From positions 1,588,536-1,609,857 of the forward strand of contig BFEA01000063.1 of NCBI GenBank assembly GCA_003427395.1: a stretch of 21,322 bases of DNA, given 5' to 3'. The notes under the pieces were generated by a model. That model was not told the origin of the DNA. It did no database searches and saw only the letters and a program-made list of their open reading frames with translations. Shown in pieces: positions 8,441-17,869 of the stretch (position 1 is the stretch's first letter; each line of letters begins with the position of its first letter). The translations under genes were made by a program, and so were the position numbers. The DNA comes from Chara braunii (taxonomy: Eukaryota > Streptophyta > Charophyceae > Charales > Characeae).

Positions 8441-9500
8441 CATGCCTTTTCAAATTTTTCGAATGCCCAGCCTGTCGCGTTCGGGATTGTAACTCTGTGC
8501 GTCGCTACTTCCTCTTCTATACTTCTTCTTCTTCTTCGCATCCTTGGCAAGGTTTGCCAAGGTGGTGGATGGTCCCTGGAGATCTTTGATCTCGCAGGTT
8601 TACCCCCACCTAAGTGTGTATATTAACTAAGTGAACTGTTGTACAACCTCCGGGTTTTGCGCAATCTTTTTCAAGGCCACTTTACTGCCCCCTACGACCC
8701 CGGTGGTTTTTTTGGGGCGGGGAACACTGTAGGGTCTGGAAAATACCCCCGCTGTTTTCGGTTTTTTCCTCATTTTCGATTTTGGAGTCTTTGCTTGCTG
8801 TTTTCTCCCATGATGCCTTTTTGTTGTCCTAGGGGTTTGCCTGCAACGGTCGGCCTCTTATGGCACACGGTTCTTTCCGATCAAGAAAAGGAAAGGAAAA
8901 TAATGTTTTTTTCTTTCTTTATTTCTTTCTTTCTTTTTTCTTTTTGGGACTGTTTTTGGGTCCCGGGATAGGCGGGACTTCTAACCGTTGGGAGGAGAAT
9001 TAGCCTGCATGAGCAGGAATGCTGGGTACGGGGAATGTGTTTTTTGGTCTTGTTCTACATGTATGTGGACACCGTGCCTGACCAGGGACAGGATATCCCA
9101 TGCAGGTTTTTTTTTTTCTTTGGGCGCTGGTGTTTTGAGGCCCCAGTATGGGTCTGGGGACTGGCGAATCCTGTAGAACAGGAATCACAATTTTTTTGGG
9201 CACCGTGGGCTGACGCGCACCGGGGAGATCAGGCAAATATCGCACGAGGTTGCTCCTAACTCCGCCTCTTTGCAGATGTGAGGGCCTGCGGAACGCCCAG
9301 CGGATCAGTTCTACTATTCTGGCTCCAGTGATGATGCGATGCGGGGACATGATGTCGGATCATGATGCGATCGATCTTCGACGTCGGGGATGGACCTGGG
9401 CTGAAGGGGTGGGAAGTATGAAGAGAAAGAGGAAGGACAGAGGGAAGAGAGGGAGATTGAAGGAGAATATAAGGATGAAGGAGATGTTATCTCCATAGTT
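8441..9500. other. Unassigned stretch between two hammerheads
   Basis: No protein family was recognised on either strand; open frames are short and many span T-rich runs. Visible details are a (CTT)n run at 8522-8537, a 9-bp hairpin at 8542-8562 (CCTTGGCAA/TTGCCAAGG), a T/C-rich run near 8900-8945 and a G/A-rich block near 9418-9485. I looked for the missing gypsy gag and for a CCHC knuckle and found neither. Its lower part may be the body of the element that owns the hammerhead at 9501. Confidence 0.4.
8542..8562. repeat. Short perfect inverted repeat
   Basis: Arms CCTTGGCAA and TTGCCAAGG around a 3-base loop, just after a (CTT)n run. Function unknown. Confidence 0.6.
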
Positions 9501-9550
9501 GTCCTCCTGATGAGGCTTGGTGCACGCCCAGGCCGAAACGCGTCGAGGAT
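9501..9550 (+). ncRNA. Orphan type I hammerhead ribozyme
   Basis: Stem I GTCCTC (9501-9506) pairs with GAGGAT (9545-9550), the last pair a G-U. The core is CTGATGA (9507-9513). Stem II is a 7-bp GGCTTGG/CCAGGCC with one G-U and a 7-nt loop. GAAAC (9535-9539) leads to a two-pair helix III with loop GC and the cleavage triplet GTC, cut expected after C9544. The short helix III matches the Penelope-type design. No RT or GIY-YIG coding sequence was seen next to it, so the owner is unknown: a solo pLTR, a fragment, or a non-autonomous hammerhead element. Confidence 0.88.
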
Positions 9551-9748
9551 TGCGTGTTTTGATGGTGTATGGCTGTTGATCTGTAATGGATTTTTCTGCC
9601 CTCCGTGGGACAGTGTGTTTTTGCTGTTCGTTTGTTCCCCAATTTTCTTCTTCTTCTTCTTCTTCATTGGCAGGTTGCGTTTCTGTGGGTATTGCATGTT
9701 CTCAATCTTTCCTGATGTTTGTTGGATAAATGAAGATACACTTCTGAA
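9551..9748. other. Post-hammerhead flank with (CTT)n
   Basis: About 100 bases after the predicted cleavage site is a (CTT)n run at 9646-9665 followed by CATTGGCAGG. The truncated Penelope-like element also has a (CTT)n run followed by a TTGGCAAGG-like word about 165 bases after its own hammerhead. I see no gene here. Confidence 0.4.
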
Positions 9749-10180
9749 GTTCTCTATGACGTGAGGTACACACCTATAAAGTTTCCAGTCATTTGGCTTA
9801 GCCAAATAAGAATTAAAGATCGCCAAAAATGGCAGTGTCAAAACGTGCTCGCCCACGTTTTTTTTTCAATTTTTATTTTTTGTTTTCACTTTTTACTTTT
9901 TGTTTTCACTTCAGTTCGGGGTCTAACCGATTTTATTATTTTTTGAAACTTTTTTAGTGGGTTTTGCATTATGTGAAGTACACATCTGTAACTTTTCAGG
10001 GCATTTAGCTATGCCAAAACACAATGAAAAATCGCCAAAGATGGTGGTGTCGAAAACGTGCTCGCACACTCACTAATTTTTTTTTAATTATTATTATTTT
10101 TTAGTATTTGTTTTTCGTATTTTATTTTTATTCCAAATTTGGTAAGGATTTGGATGTAACGCTCAGGCGAATCTTGTTTG
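9749..10180 (+). repeat. ~430-bp AT-rich repeat, copy 1 (two internal subunits)
   Basis: Starts GTTCTCTATGACGTGAGGTA and ends in the shared terminus CCAAATTTGGTAAGGATTTG...GCTCAGGC. It consists of two diverged ~215-bp subunits; each has a GTGA[G/A]GTACA start, a GCCAAA stretch and a block GATCGCCAAAAATGGC-GTGTC-AAACGTGCTCGC. T-rich filler (TTTTTGTTTTCACTTTTTAC) separates them. The second copy lies at 10542-10977. No protein is encoded. Confidence 0.75.
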
Positions 10181-10210
10181 ATTTTTTTTTTCTCTTTTTT
10201 TTCCTTTCTG

Positions 10211-10341
10211 GGTCCGCGTTCGGCCCGAACGGCCGAACGCATCCCCAAGGGGTCCCATACGTTCGGGCGTTCGGGTTCGGGTGTTCGGGTTCGGGCGTTC
10301 GGGTTCGGGCGTTCGGCCTGTCCCGAACGCTGGTTACCCTG
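10211..10341 (+). repeat. GC-rich core with TTCGGG array, family copy 2
   Basis: The sequence is the inverse of the core at 3072-3160: GGTCCGCGTTCGGCC, then CGCATCCCCAAGGGGTCCC, ending CGCTGGTTACCCTG. At 10259-10317 it carries an expanded run of (C)GTTCGGG and TTCGGG units that copy 1 lacks. It follows directly on the AT-rich repeat ending at 10180. Confidence 0.75.
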
Positions 10342-10391
10342 CATATAACATTATATGTATATATGTATAGATATATATTATATATATATAT
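10342..10391. repeat. (AT)n-rich tract
   Basis: ATATGTATATATGTATAG-type sequence joining two GC-rich cores. Confidence 0.85.
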
Positions 10392-10470
10392 ACAGGGTCA
10401 CCAGCCCGTACGTACGGAGGTCCCCGGGCCGACCTCTGTACGTACGGGCGTTCGGGGTCCGAACCTGATG
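10392..10470 (+). repeat. Third GC-rich core with hairpin
   Basis: Opens ACAGGGTCACCAGC, a near match to the CAGGGTAAC[C/T][A/G]GC ends of the other two cores. It contains an inverted repeat with 18-bp arms (10405-10422 and 10431-10448, CCCGTACGTAC...GGTC) that differ at one base, around CCCGGGCC. It ends in a C run near 10480. Confidence 0.6.
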
Positions 10471-10541
10471 GTGTTCGCCCCCCCCCAAAATTATTTAGGG
10501 GCCTAAGAGTAACCTTTTTTTTTCTGATTTATTTTTTGTGC

Positions 10542-10977
10542 GTTCTCTATGATGTGAGGTACATACCTATAAATTTTGAAGTCCGTTTGCTAAGCCAAAA
10601 AAAAACATAAAAAATCTCCAAAGATGGCGGTGTCAAAACGTGCTCTCTCCCCTCACTATTTTATTTATTTTCACTTTTTACTTTTTGTTTTCACTTTATT
10701 GCGGGGCCTAAAAAAATATATATTATTTTTTGAAACTTTTTTAGTGAGTTTTTTATTATGTGAAGTACATGTCTATAAATTTTCAGGGCATTTGGCTGTG
10801 CCAAACAAAAATTAAAAATCGCCAAAGATGGCAGTGTCAAAAACGTGCTCGCTCAATCACTAATTTTAATTCTCTTTTCATTTTTTCTTATTTTGATACA
10901 TGTTTTATTTTCTGTATTACATTTTAATTTCAAATTGGGTACGGAATTTGGATGTAATGCTCAGGCAAATGTTGTTT
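10542..10977 (+). repeat. ~430-bp AT-rich repeat, copy 2
   Basis: Colinear with 9749-10180: the same GTTCTCTATGA start, the same two subunits, the same T-rich filler and the same terminus with GGATGTAATGCTCAGGC. It is diverged by many substitutions and small indels. After it comes a different GC core (GGCTACCAGAGGGGCCCGTG) at 10992-11035. Confidence 0.75.
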
Positions 10978-10991
10978 ATTGTATTTTTCCT

Positions 10992-11035
10992 AGGCTACCA
11001 GAGGGGCCCGTGTCCACTTGCCCGGCCAGGCCAAA
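10992..11035. repeat. Fourth GC-rich core
   Basis: GGCTACCAG followed by GGGGCCCGTGTCCAC and CCCGGCCAGGCC. The GGCTACCAG word recurs inverted at 18475-18486 in the fold-back element, and GGCAAGTGGGCCTGG-like sequence recurs at 19654-19671. It occupies the same place after the AT terminus as the TTCGGG core does at 10211. Confidence 0.5.
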
Positions 11036-11157
11036 AAAAAAAAAAAAAAAAAAAAAAATTTTTTTTTTTTAAAATTTTTTTTAAATTTGGTAAAAAACTT
11101 CTTTTTTTTTTTTTTTTTTTTTTGGAAGAAGATCAGAAATTTGGTAAAGATTTTTTT
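11029..11157. repeat. Long A and T homopolymer block
   Basis: A run of about 25 A joined to T runs, with CAAATTTGGTAAA-like words at 11085 and 11138 that echo the terminus of the AT-rich family. Homopolymers this long are error-prone in sequencing. Confidence 0.7.
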
Positions 11158-11490
11158 TCTTCTTTTCCCCTTAAATGAATAAAAGGGCCCAGTGCCCAAG
11201 GCAGAACAAGATAAAAAAACAAAGAGCCATATTCAGGGGCCGACAGGTCTCCATTCCTACTCTGTGAGGCGGAGCCCCTCCCCTGTATTATCCTAAGGTA
11301 CAACCGAGGAGACTAAGTGAAGAAGCCAAAAAAATGACGTTCCCGCATCAATGAGTACATTTCTATACCTTAAAGACCAGAAGGAAAAATTAGGAGATGA
11401 GATAATATTGATAAATCTACAAAAGAAGGATAAAGAACTGAAAAGAGGAGATTATTACTAAAGCACATTATCATTCTAGGGACTGCAAAA
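11158..11490. other. Left flank of the Penelope-like element; no gene seen
   Basis: A-rich, non-repetitive sequence with no long open frame. Ends ...GACTGCAAAA at the start of the pLTR. The right flank of the element begins AAACTAAAGTCTCC, and I find no clear target-site duplication. Confidence 0.4.
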
Positions 11491-11940
11491 ATGTGAGATG
11501 TACCGGGGGCCCTCTTTCGACCATAATACGGAGGGTTGCCTTTGGGGTTTAGGCTAGACTAGGGTGTAGTTTCACGCGGCCTTGGATATTTTGCTGAACC
11601 CATGGTACCGATAGTTTTCCGGTTGGGGTGTCGATTTGGGAGTCCCGTCTGGCTCTCATGGTACTTTTTTGTGGTACCCTGCTTGCTCTACTTGGTTTCT
11701 CCGTGTAGTTGTTTTGTTTGTGTTTGCTATTAATCGTCACCAACGACAATTTGGAGTCGTCTCCGTTGCTGACTTGACCCCTGACGATTCCGGGTCTGGC
11801 GACCGGATGAAACTATAGTAGGGTCTTCGCCAGCGCTCGACCGGTTCTTCATGCATACGGGCACAACGCCCGCTTTCGGTTCGAGCCTATTGGCTTTGTT
11901 ATCATTGTTTATCGTTCATGTATGGATTAATAAACCATCA
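11491..11940 (+). repeat. Left pLTR of the Penelope-like element
   Basis: From ATGTGAGATGTAC to ATTAATAAACCATCA, 450 bases, matching 17808-18257 end to end with no net length difference and roughly two dozen substitutions. The hammerhead sits at 11776-11825, about 115 bases before the end. Confidence 0.9.
11776..11825 (+). ncRNA. Type I hammerhead ribozyme in the left pLTR
   Basis: Stem I is GACCC (11776-11780) with GGGTC (11821-11825). The core is CTGACGA, which fits the CUGANGA consensus. Stem II is TCCGG/CCGGA with a 9-nt loop, but the pair next to the core is U-U instead of the usual G-C. GAAAC (11809-11813), loop TATA, and the triplet GTA follow, with the cut expected after A11820. The U-U pair may slow the ribozyme; the right pLTR has the same change, so it is probably a family trait. 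Confidence 0.85.
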
Positions 11941-12131
11941 TTTTTTCGACGGTGGTACCTCCGTAGCGATTAGACTAGCGGAGTGTGACTCGTTGTTTTT
12001 TAGTCATTAATTGTCTTGCTGACTTCGTTTGGCTGTCTGTTCTCTGGTTGATTGTGATGATTGGGTGTGATCGTTTGACTGTGTTTCGTTTGACTGTGAT
12101 TCGTCATCTTTGATCTTTGACCGTTTTCTTG

Positions 12132-13605
12132 ATGGCTGCTTCTGTGCCTTCGCGTACCTGTTACACGTGTGGGTCTCCTCATCATTATATGCGTGAGTGC
12201 CCACACCGTGGTTTTGCTCCTCGACCTCCGGCGACGGGTGCTAATGCTATACCTACGGGTCCATCCACCGCGGTGCCACCGGTTTTAGCTCTGCCTCCAC
12301 CAAGTTATGCGAATCCGGTTCCAGCTCCGGCTCCAGTATATCCAAGCACATCAAATTATGCATCAAACTATCAAGGTCAGCCGCGGGGCGGGTTCTGGAA
12401 GACCAATCAGGAGAGGTTGGACAAATGTTATGCTAAAGTCATCGCCGACGAGGAACAGGCGGCTAAGAAGAAAGAAGAAGACGAGCGTAAGATGAAACTC
12501 AAGGAAGAGGAAGATCGGAAGAAAGAATGGAAGGAGGAGCGGGAGAAGCTCGAAGCTGAGATGGCCGCTCGAATCGACAAACGAATGGAGTTGGTCTGTG
12601 GTACTAAGAATCGAACGGACGGTGCTGGTTGTGAGAAGGTGAATGAGGAACTGTTGCAGCTTCGTAAGGAAAACGAAAGCTTGCGTAAGCGTTTGACTGG
12701 TGAAGGTACATCATGCAGCGAGGATAGGATTAGCAGTTTGCAACGGGAGATGGCAGATTTGAAACGACAGATGGTTGAAAAACGATGTGGTGATGATGAG
12801 GTGTTCGCTTTGAAGAAAGAGATTGAGGAGTTGCGTGGTACGGCGTTAGTGAAGATCAATTTTGAGCAGGAGATTGCCGGCTGAGAACTGAGGTCAATAT
12901 GATGAGGGGACAAAGTATGAAAGCGGTCAATGAAGCAGCAAGGTGGAGGAATGAAGCACTGAGACCCGGTAACAAGAGAGGGAGTGTTGCTATCGACACT
13001 CCGGACGTCTCCTTTCGAGGCACTCCAAAACCAAGGTGGACGGACAACATTCGTGAAGCCGACAATGGAAGGAGGAATACAGGAAGCTGCAAGAGATGCA
13101 TCGGGTAACGAACTTGGAGGCAGAAATGTTGAAGGAAAGAAAAATCAAGGCTGAATTGGAGTTGAAGTTACTCCAGGACAAGATGAGTAAGTTGCAGGCG
13201 AATAAGGATGAACCGGTATTGCAAGGGACCAATTTAAAAGATCGAATGGACGAGGCGGCTCGAAGATCAATTAGGAAAGGGAAGAAGGCGACCCCGGGGA
13301 GAGGAGCACAGAAGACGGGTGAGTCAACGATCAACAGACGCTTTGCTTTCATCGAGGAACAGAAAAAGCAGCTCGGAGCGTATAAGAAGACTGGATTGGA
13401 ACCCCTATGCAAAGAAGCGGGGATTCGAATTACTACGGTCAAACAGGCGATTGAAGAACTTGCCGAGCATCGTGCGAACCTGGCGTTCGGCAAGCCCAAG
13501 GAAGCGGATGGTGAATCTTTGGTACGGATACTGAATGATGAGGATCGAACGCGTCAGGAGGATGGAGCCGCTAGCTCGGAAGGAGATTGGTCTGTTGAAC
13601 TATAG
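12132..13605 (+). pseudogene. ORF1 of the Penelope-like element: CCHC zinc knuckle and coiled coil
   Basis: From the ATG at 12132 the protein begins MAASVPSRTCYTCGSPHHYM. C10, C13, H18 and C23 form a CX2CX4HX4C knuckle like those of retroviral Gag. A Pro/Ala-rich linker follows (about residues 30-75), then a very long Lys/Glu-rich coiled coil (EEQAAKKKEEDERKMKLKEE and later LLQLRKENESLRKRL). The frame stops at TGA 12882-12884. The same protein continues one base over (LRTEVNMMRGQSMKAVNEAA), and a second one-base shift is needed near 13063 (WKEEYRKLQEMHR). It then runs to the TAG at 13603-13605, about 490 residues in all. Its role is probably RNA binding and particle assembly, by analogy only. 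Confidence 0.75.
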
Positions 13606-14618
13606 GAAGCCTTCCCGGACGCGGCCACTTTGTGGTCTTGGGCGGCGTTTTGCCGTGAGAAGCGATCTGTTTCTTGTTCTTCGATCTCCACCAATGTCTC
13701 AGGTATCTTCTCGGAATCTGCCGCTCCCTTGTCTCCCACTTGCTGTGACTGCTAAACGGACTTCTGAGATAGGTATGCCTGTTTCTGCCTTGCGTCCTGA
13801 CGAGAGATCTGAGGACCTGATTAGTAGGTATTTACGAGATAAGAAGTTCAATGGGTTCTTCCATCTGATTGTGCTCCGATTGATTTTGGTTGGTGCTATC
13901 CCGTGGACTGAAATGTTCCGCCGATATCTGCAGGGTATCGCCGATGAGGGTTTGGATCTAGAATCATGTGATGGTCCTTTGGTTTATTTATTAGTATCTC
14001 CTTTGTCTAAGCATGTATACATTGGATCGACTATCCGTTCGCTGCAGGTGCGATGGAATGAACATGTGTACAAAACGGTTTGTTCCGAGGTTGTTGACGG
14101 AGGTAAGCGGAACCATAGGCTGCATGCTTGGCTTAGACGATGTGGGATTGGGCAATATGTCTGCCTCACTCTCTTTCGGTGTAGTTCTGAGGATGTCTTG
14201 GCTCTGGAGAAGAACACGATTAGGATTACGAATCCGTTTTTGAACACCCGTGATCAGAGCACACATCAGAAGAAGAAGAGACCAGGTAAGCGAGAGCGCT
14301 GTCGAAGGAAGATTCGTAGTGGCCTACAGCTAGGCAAGTCTGTGGTTGACGTCCACATGAATTTTTGTTCTACTGTGGGTATTACATCATCCAGTCTTCT
14401 GCGCATCCTTGATTTCTGCCTGGAGGGCAAGATATCTTCTGTTGGGATCCTTTGTAGGGATGGGGACCGGATAGCTGAACAATGGAAAGTGATTAAACGA
14501 AGGTTTGGCTCCGCCGTTGCCGAACACAATGGGTGTTGTGAACTCCTAAAGAAAGCTAATGGGTGGTTCTTGAAGGATAAGTTCCTGATTATTTCATCGA
14601 TCGTTCCGTTCTGTTCTC
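13535..14618 (+). pseudogene. ORF2 N-terminal part: GIY-YIG endonuclease
   Basis: The frame is open from 13535, overlapping the end of ORF1 by about 70 bases; later ATGs are at 13562 and 13694. The nuclease core is at about 13970-14250: VYLLVSPLSKHVYIGST (GIY and YIG strands), then LQVRWNEHV with the catalytic-type Arg and His, RLHAWLRRCG, and LALEKNTIRITNPFLN with the metal-binding Glu. A basic patch (QKKKRPGKRERCRRK) follows and may be a nuclear-localisation or DNA-binding segment. The nuclease would nick target DNA to prime reverse transcription. The frame runs into a LINE poly(T) at 14619 and then stops. Its place upstream of the RT is the key feature of this element. Confidence 0.85.
14613..14618 (+). 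repeat. Target-site duplication of the LINE, left copy
   Basis: GTTCTC immediately before the poly(T); the same six bases occur at 15793-15798. Confidence 0.55.
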
Positions 14619-15792
14619 TTTTTTTTCTTTTTTTTTTTTTCTTTTTTTTTTTTGGGAAAACGCAGCCCCTGCCAGTGCTAGTGCTGCTGATACGAGCAGA
14701 CATCACTAGCACCTAGGGGTGGGCTCCATCTATTGGTGGGGAGCAACACCTGCTGGAAAGCGGGTCCAGCGTCCCATATACAGATTGTGAGCAGAACCAA
14801 TTAAGAAGAGCAGAGATGGGGCCTGCCAGCATTGATTGCCCTGTCTCCCAGGGGATTAACTGAGCAGGCTTTAGACATGGTTAGCAGAAGTCGTCGGCCT
14901 CTTCAGCTCTCAACTTGGCCGTCAGATAACACAGATATACCTAGCAGACCCCTCCTCTGGGGGTTGTTGAGTCCCCCAATCCTTCCCAGATCGTAGCACC
15001 AATGCCTTGTCCTTCCATTGCGCTCCCTCCCGTCATCCTCCATACCACCCCAACTCTACCGCCAACATTGATTGCCCCGGGTTCTCGGGGATTTGACCGA
15101 TCAGGACTTTGAGCAGGACTTGAAAAACGACAAAAAGCAGGAAATGTTCTAGATGCCTGAATCTGTAGCCACCCTCCTACCATTCCGGGGGATTGACTGA
15201 GCAGGGCGCCCTCCCACCATCCGCAAAGCTGCAGACCAGTGGGAGGGATCGGATTCAGTCCCTTCCATACCATTCTAAATCTACAATACAGTTTGAGGGG
15301 GGGGGGGAAGGGGGAAGGGAACTCTTGGGCAGATTTCATGGGGATTGCTGCATCTATATCTGTCCAATCATTGAACAGTAGTCGGTAGTCTCTCTCTAAA
15401 CCCTCTCCTGATTTCTGTCCACCTTTCCATTCCACTCTTCCTATCCTTCCCCCTCTGTCCCCTCCCAGCCAGCTTGAGCTAAAGTGTTGTATTTTTAGTT
15501 GAATGTCCTGTTTGGAGAATAAGGTTTGTATTTGGGCTTTGACTGCCTCCCATTTTGCTGTGATCTCAGTTTGGATTTGTTGTTGAATGCTGTCCGTGAA
15601 TTCAGGGCCATCTAGTCTCTTCCATCTCATAAGTGCAGCGCCGTCTCCAAAGAGCCCAAAGCACTGCCCTGCGTCCTAATTTGAACATGTTGGTGGTGAA
15701 TTTATCTGGCACCTCTACGATCCACGTTTGGCAGAGCAGGGCTTTCCAATCCCACGGCCATGGGGATTGTGTTCCTAGTTGGTCAGTATCTA
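14619..15792 (-). mobile_element. 5'-truncated LINE inserted in ORF2 of the Penelope-like element
   Basis: The insert splits ORF2. Its minus strand ends in an A-rich tail (plus 14619-14653) and is bounded by GTTCTC at both sides. Near its truncated 5' end (15630-15780) it encodes WIVEVPDKFTTNMFK and RRAVLWALWRRRC, resembling the C-terminal part of plant L1-like RT proteins. One frame shift further on, it reads FTDSIQQQIQTEITAKWEAV. The rest is 3' untranslated sequence with a G/T-rich composition and a 3' hairpin. The 1.17-kb size, the tail and the target duplication fit target-primed insertion with truncation. It also contains three copies of a CATTGATTGCCC...GGGGATT-A-C-GAGCAGG word (14831, 15063, 15180). 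Confidence 0.75.
14675..14712 (-). other. Terminal stem-loop near the LINE 3' end
   Basis: GTGCTAGTG (14675-14683) and CACTAGCAC (14704-14712) are perfect arms, with CTGCT/AGCAG able to pair inside. It lies about 20 bases from the poly(A). LINE proteins often recognise a 3' stem-loop, so this may be the RT-binding site; that is an inference from position. Confidence 0.5.
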
Positions 15793-15798
15793 GTTCTC
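15793..15798 (+). repeat. Target-site duplication of the LINE, right copy
   Basis: GTTCTC, matching 14613-14618. Penelope-like sequence resumes directly after it. Confidence 0.55.
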
Positions 15799-17869
15799 AA
15801 ACCATCTTTGGTTGGTTTTTTGTCTAATCCTGTTTCTCGAAGAGGGTTGCTGGGATGGGACCTGGTGACGATGGTGCGTAGTTTTCTTGCAATCCGTAGT
15901 TTCTCGGAAAAATGATCACGCTCCTCGTTACGATCGATTGTTTCTAGTGCAGCACGACGGAAATACAGAGTCAATTTGCGACAACGTTTGGTGGTACGAG
16001 TAACCTTTGATGATATGTTGAGCAAGCCTGGGATTAGAGCCTTTTGTGCTCAACTGATTATGGCAGCTGAGGTCGAAAAGGAGTGGAAGGGGATGGTGGC
16101 AAGAAGAATAAGGGTTGTATGGCTTCGAAATAAAAGTGTGGGGGATTTGATTTTTAATTTTCGGTGCTTTGCTAAGTTGCCGGAAATGGGCTGTTGTTGC
16201 GGGTCGTTTTCTAGGACCTTCCCTCGTGACGATGGACGTGTTTGTTTTCGTTTGAAAGACCTTGAGGAGGCCCCGCAGTGGCTGAAGAACAATAAGAACA
16301 TTCCTGCACCCTCACAAGTGGATGCTACTGGCAGGCTGCGGCAGCAACTGATTGCTTCTTTGACATCGTTGGATTTTGGTGTACCTTGCTTCACCCGAAA
16401 ACACTTGTCCGGATGTGTGAATCAGGGAAAGAGTAAGAGGGTGGCTGATTATTCAGTGGATGATGTTCTGACTTGGAGAGATAAGTTTGAGGGGTTGGTA
16501 AGAGTGCCGGTTGACCATAACCCCGGGGACACGTTGGTCTGCTGCCCGGTCCTGTACCAAGAGGGCATGGACAAACTTTTCTGTAAAAATGATGGTTTTA
16601 AGCTGATTAATCAGAGGGAAGATGACCTCTTAAGGGAGGTAGAGGTGGGCTATAGGTCGAAGGGTTTGGAGAAGGTGGCGAAGTGGGACAAACTTGGGAA
16701 GTTGGGACAAGCGTATGCTATACCTAAGCACAAGGACGTTCGACGGTGGAGGCCGATCTGCCCATCGTTCTGTGAAAACGGGGTTAGAGGGTGTCGGAAG
16801 GTGTCTCGCACCATCAATCAGATGATTTGGGAATTACCAAAGAGAACGCACTTCAATTTGAAGAGCACTTGCCAGCTTGCGGAGAGTATCAAAGCCATCA
16901 ACAAAGATCTGAATTGAGGGGAGAAGTTCCTTACTGCCGCCTATGATGTGAAAGAAATGTTCTGCAATCTTCCGCATGTTTCGATTGTTCGGGCCACAGA
17001 GTGGTTAATTGATTTTTGGGTTCAATTTGGGGTGAATGGGGTCCTGTTGAGGAAACGTGGGAAGGGTGCGATGATGATGAAGGGAAGGGCACGGGAGGAC
17101 TGGTCTGCTCTGAGTTTTGATGCTATTCTGGATTTTGTGAAATTCGAACTTGACAATACGTATGTCAGTAATTCTGAAACAAAATGTGGGAGCCCCGATG
17201 GGCAAACCGTTGATTCCAGCCATTGCCTGTCTATTATGCGTTTTCTCTGAGTTTTCCTTCATCTCTTCATTGGGAATTGACAGACGATTTGTGCATGGAA
17301 TCCGACTTATCGATGATGTGTCAGTTTTTGTTAAATTCAGGGAAGACGATGGAGTGTCATTTCGTAGGGCTCAGAGGATTCTCAAAAGTTTTGAGAGATC
17401 CTACGATGACAATCTAACACTGGAGTGTACGGATAGGTCTGGCGGCTGGGAGTTCCTGGGGTGTAGGTTATGGAATTTGAATTGGCCGATGGGGGTCAAA
17501 TGTGCGGCAACTCACAAAAACCAGGACTGTGTGATGAGTGGGGGGATCTGTTTCCAAAATCTCCAGGATGTGAGTTCATATGCGAGCAAACAGCAGAAGC
17601 TCGCTGTCATTGGCTCGTTTCTACATCGGGCCAAAAGATTGACCAATCTTGATGGAGCAGAGGGCTCCTTCTTGCTATCCTTGAAAGTTGAATTGCGATT
17701 GCGAGGATTTTCCGATGATTGGTTCGACATTGCTTTGTGCAACTTTTCAAGGAATTTGGGGGGTGTTGGGATGACTGGGTCAGCTGCTTCACGGGGTGGG
17801 GACGGCTATGTGAGATGTAGCGGGGGCCCTCTTTCGACCGTAATACGGAGGGTTGCCTTTGGGGTTTAG
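15799..17869 (+). pseudogene. ORF2 C-terminal part: Penelope-type reverse transcriptase
   Basis: The frame resumes after the LINE. Markers in order: a long N-terminal region with KGMVARRIRVVWLRNKSVGD and LSGCVNQGKSKRVADYSVDD; YAIPKHKDVRRWRPICPS (about 16710-16765); AAYDVKEMFCNLPH with the first catalytic Asp (about 16936); VGAPMGKPLIPAIACLLC (about 17187); and RLIDDVSVFVKF carrying the catalytic DD (about 17305). The thumb-like end is KQQKLAVIGS...LKVELRLRGF. TGA stops at 15913-15915 and 16915-16917 and a frameshift near 17180 break the frame. The final TAG (17867-17869) lies inside the right pLTR. No nuclease follows, consistent with the permuted order. Confidence 0.85.

Noticed and set aside
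9000-9350. 116-codon minus-strand frame as possible remnant gypsy gag
   Set aside because: No CCHC knuckle or capsid-like motif, and the frame crosses a homopolymer; no support.
10990-11199. Lys/Phe-rich open frames over A/T homopolymers
   Set aside because: Homopolymer artefacts.
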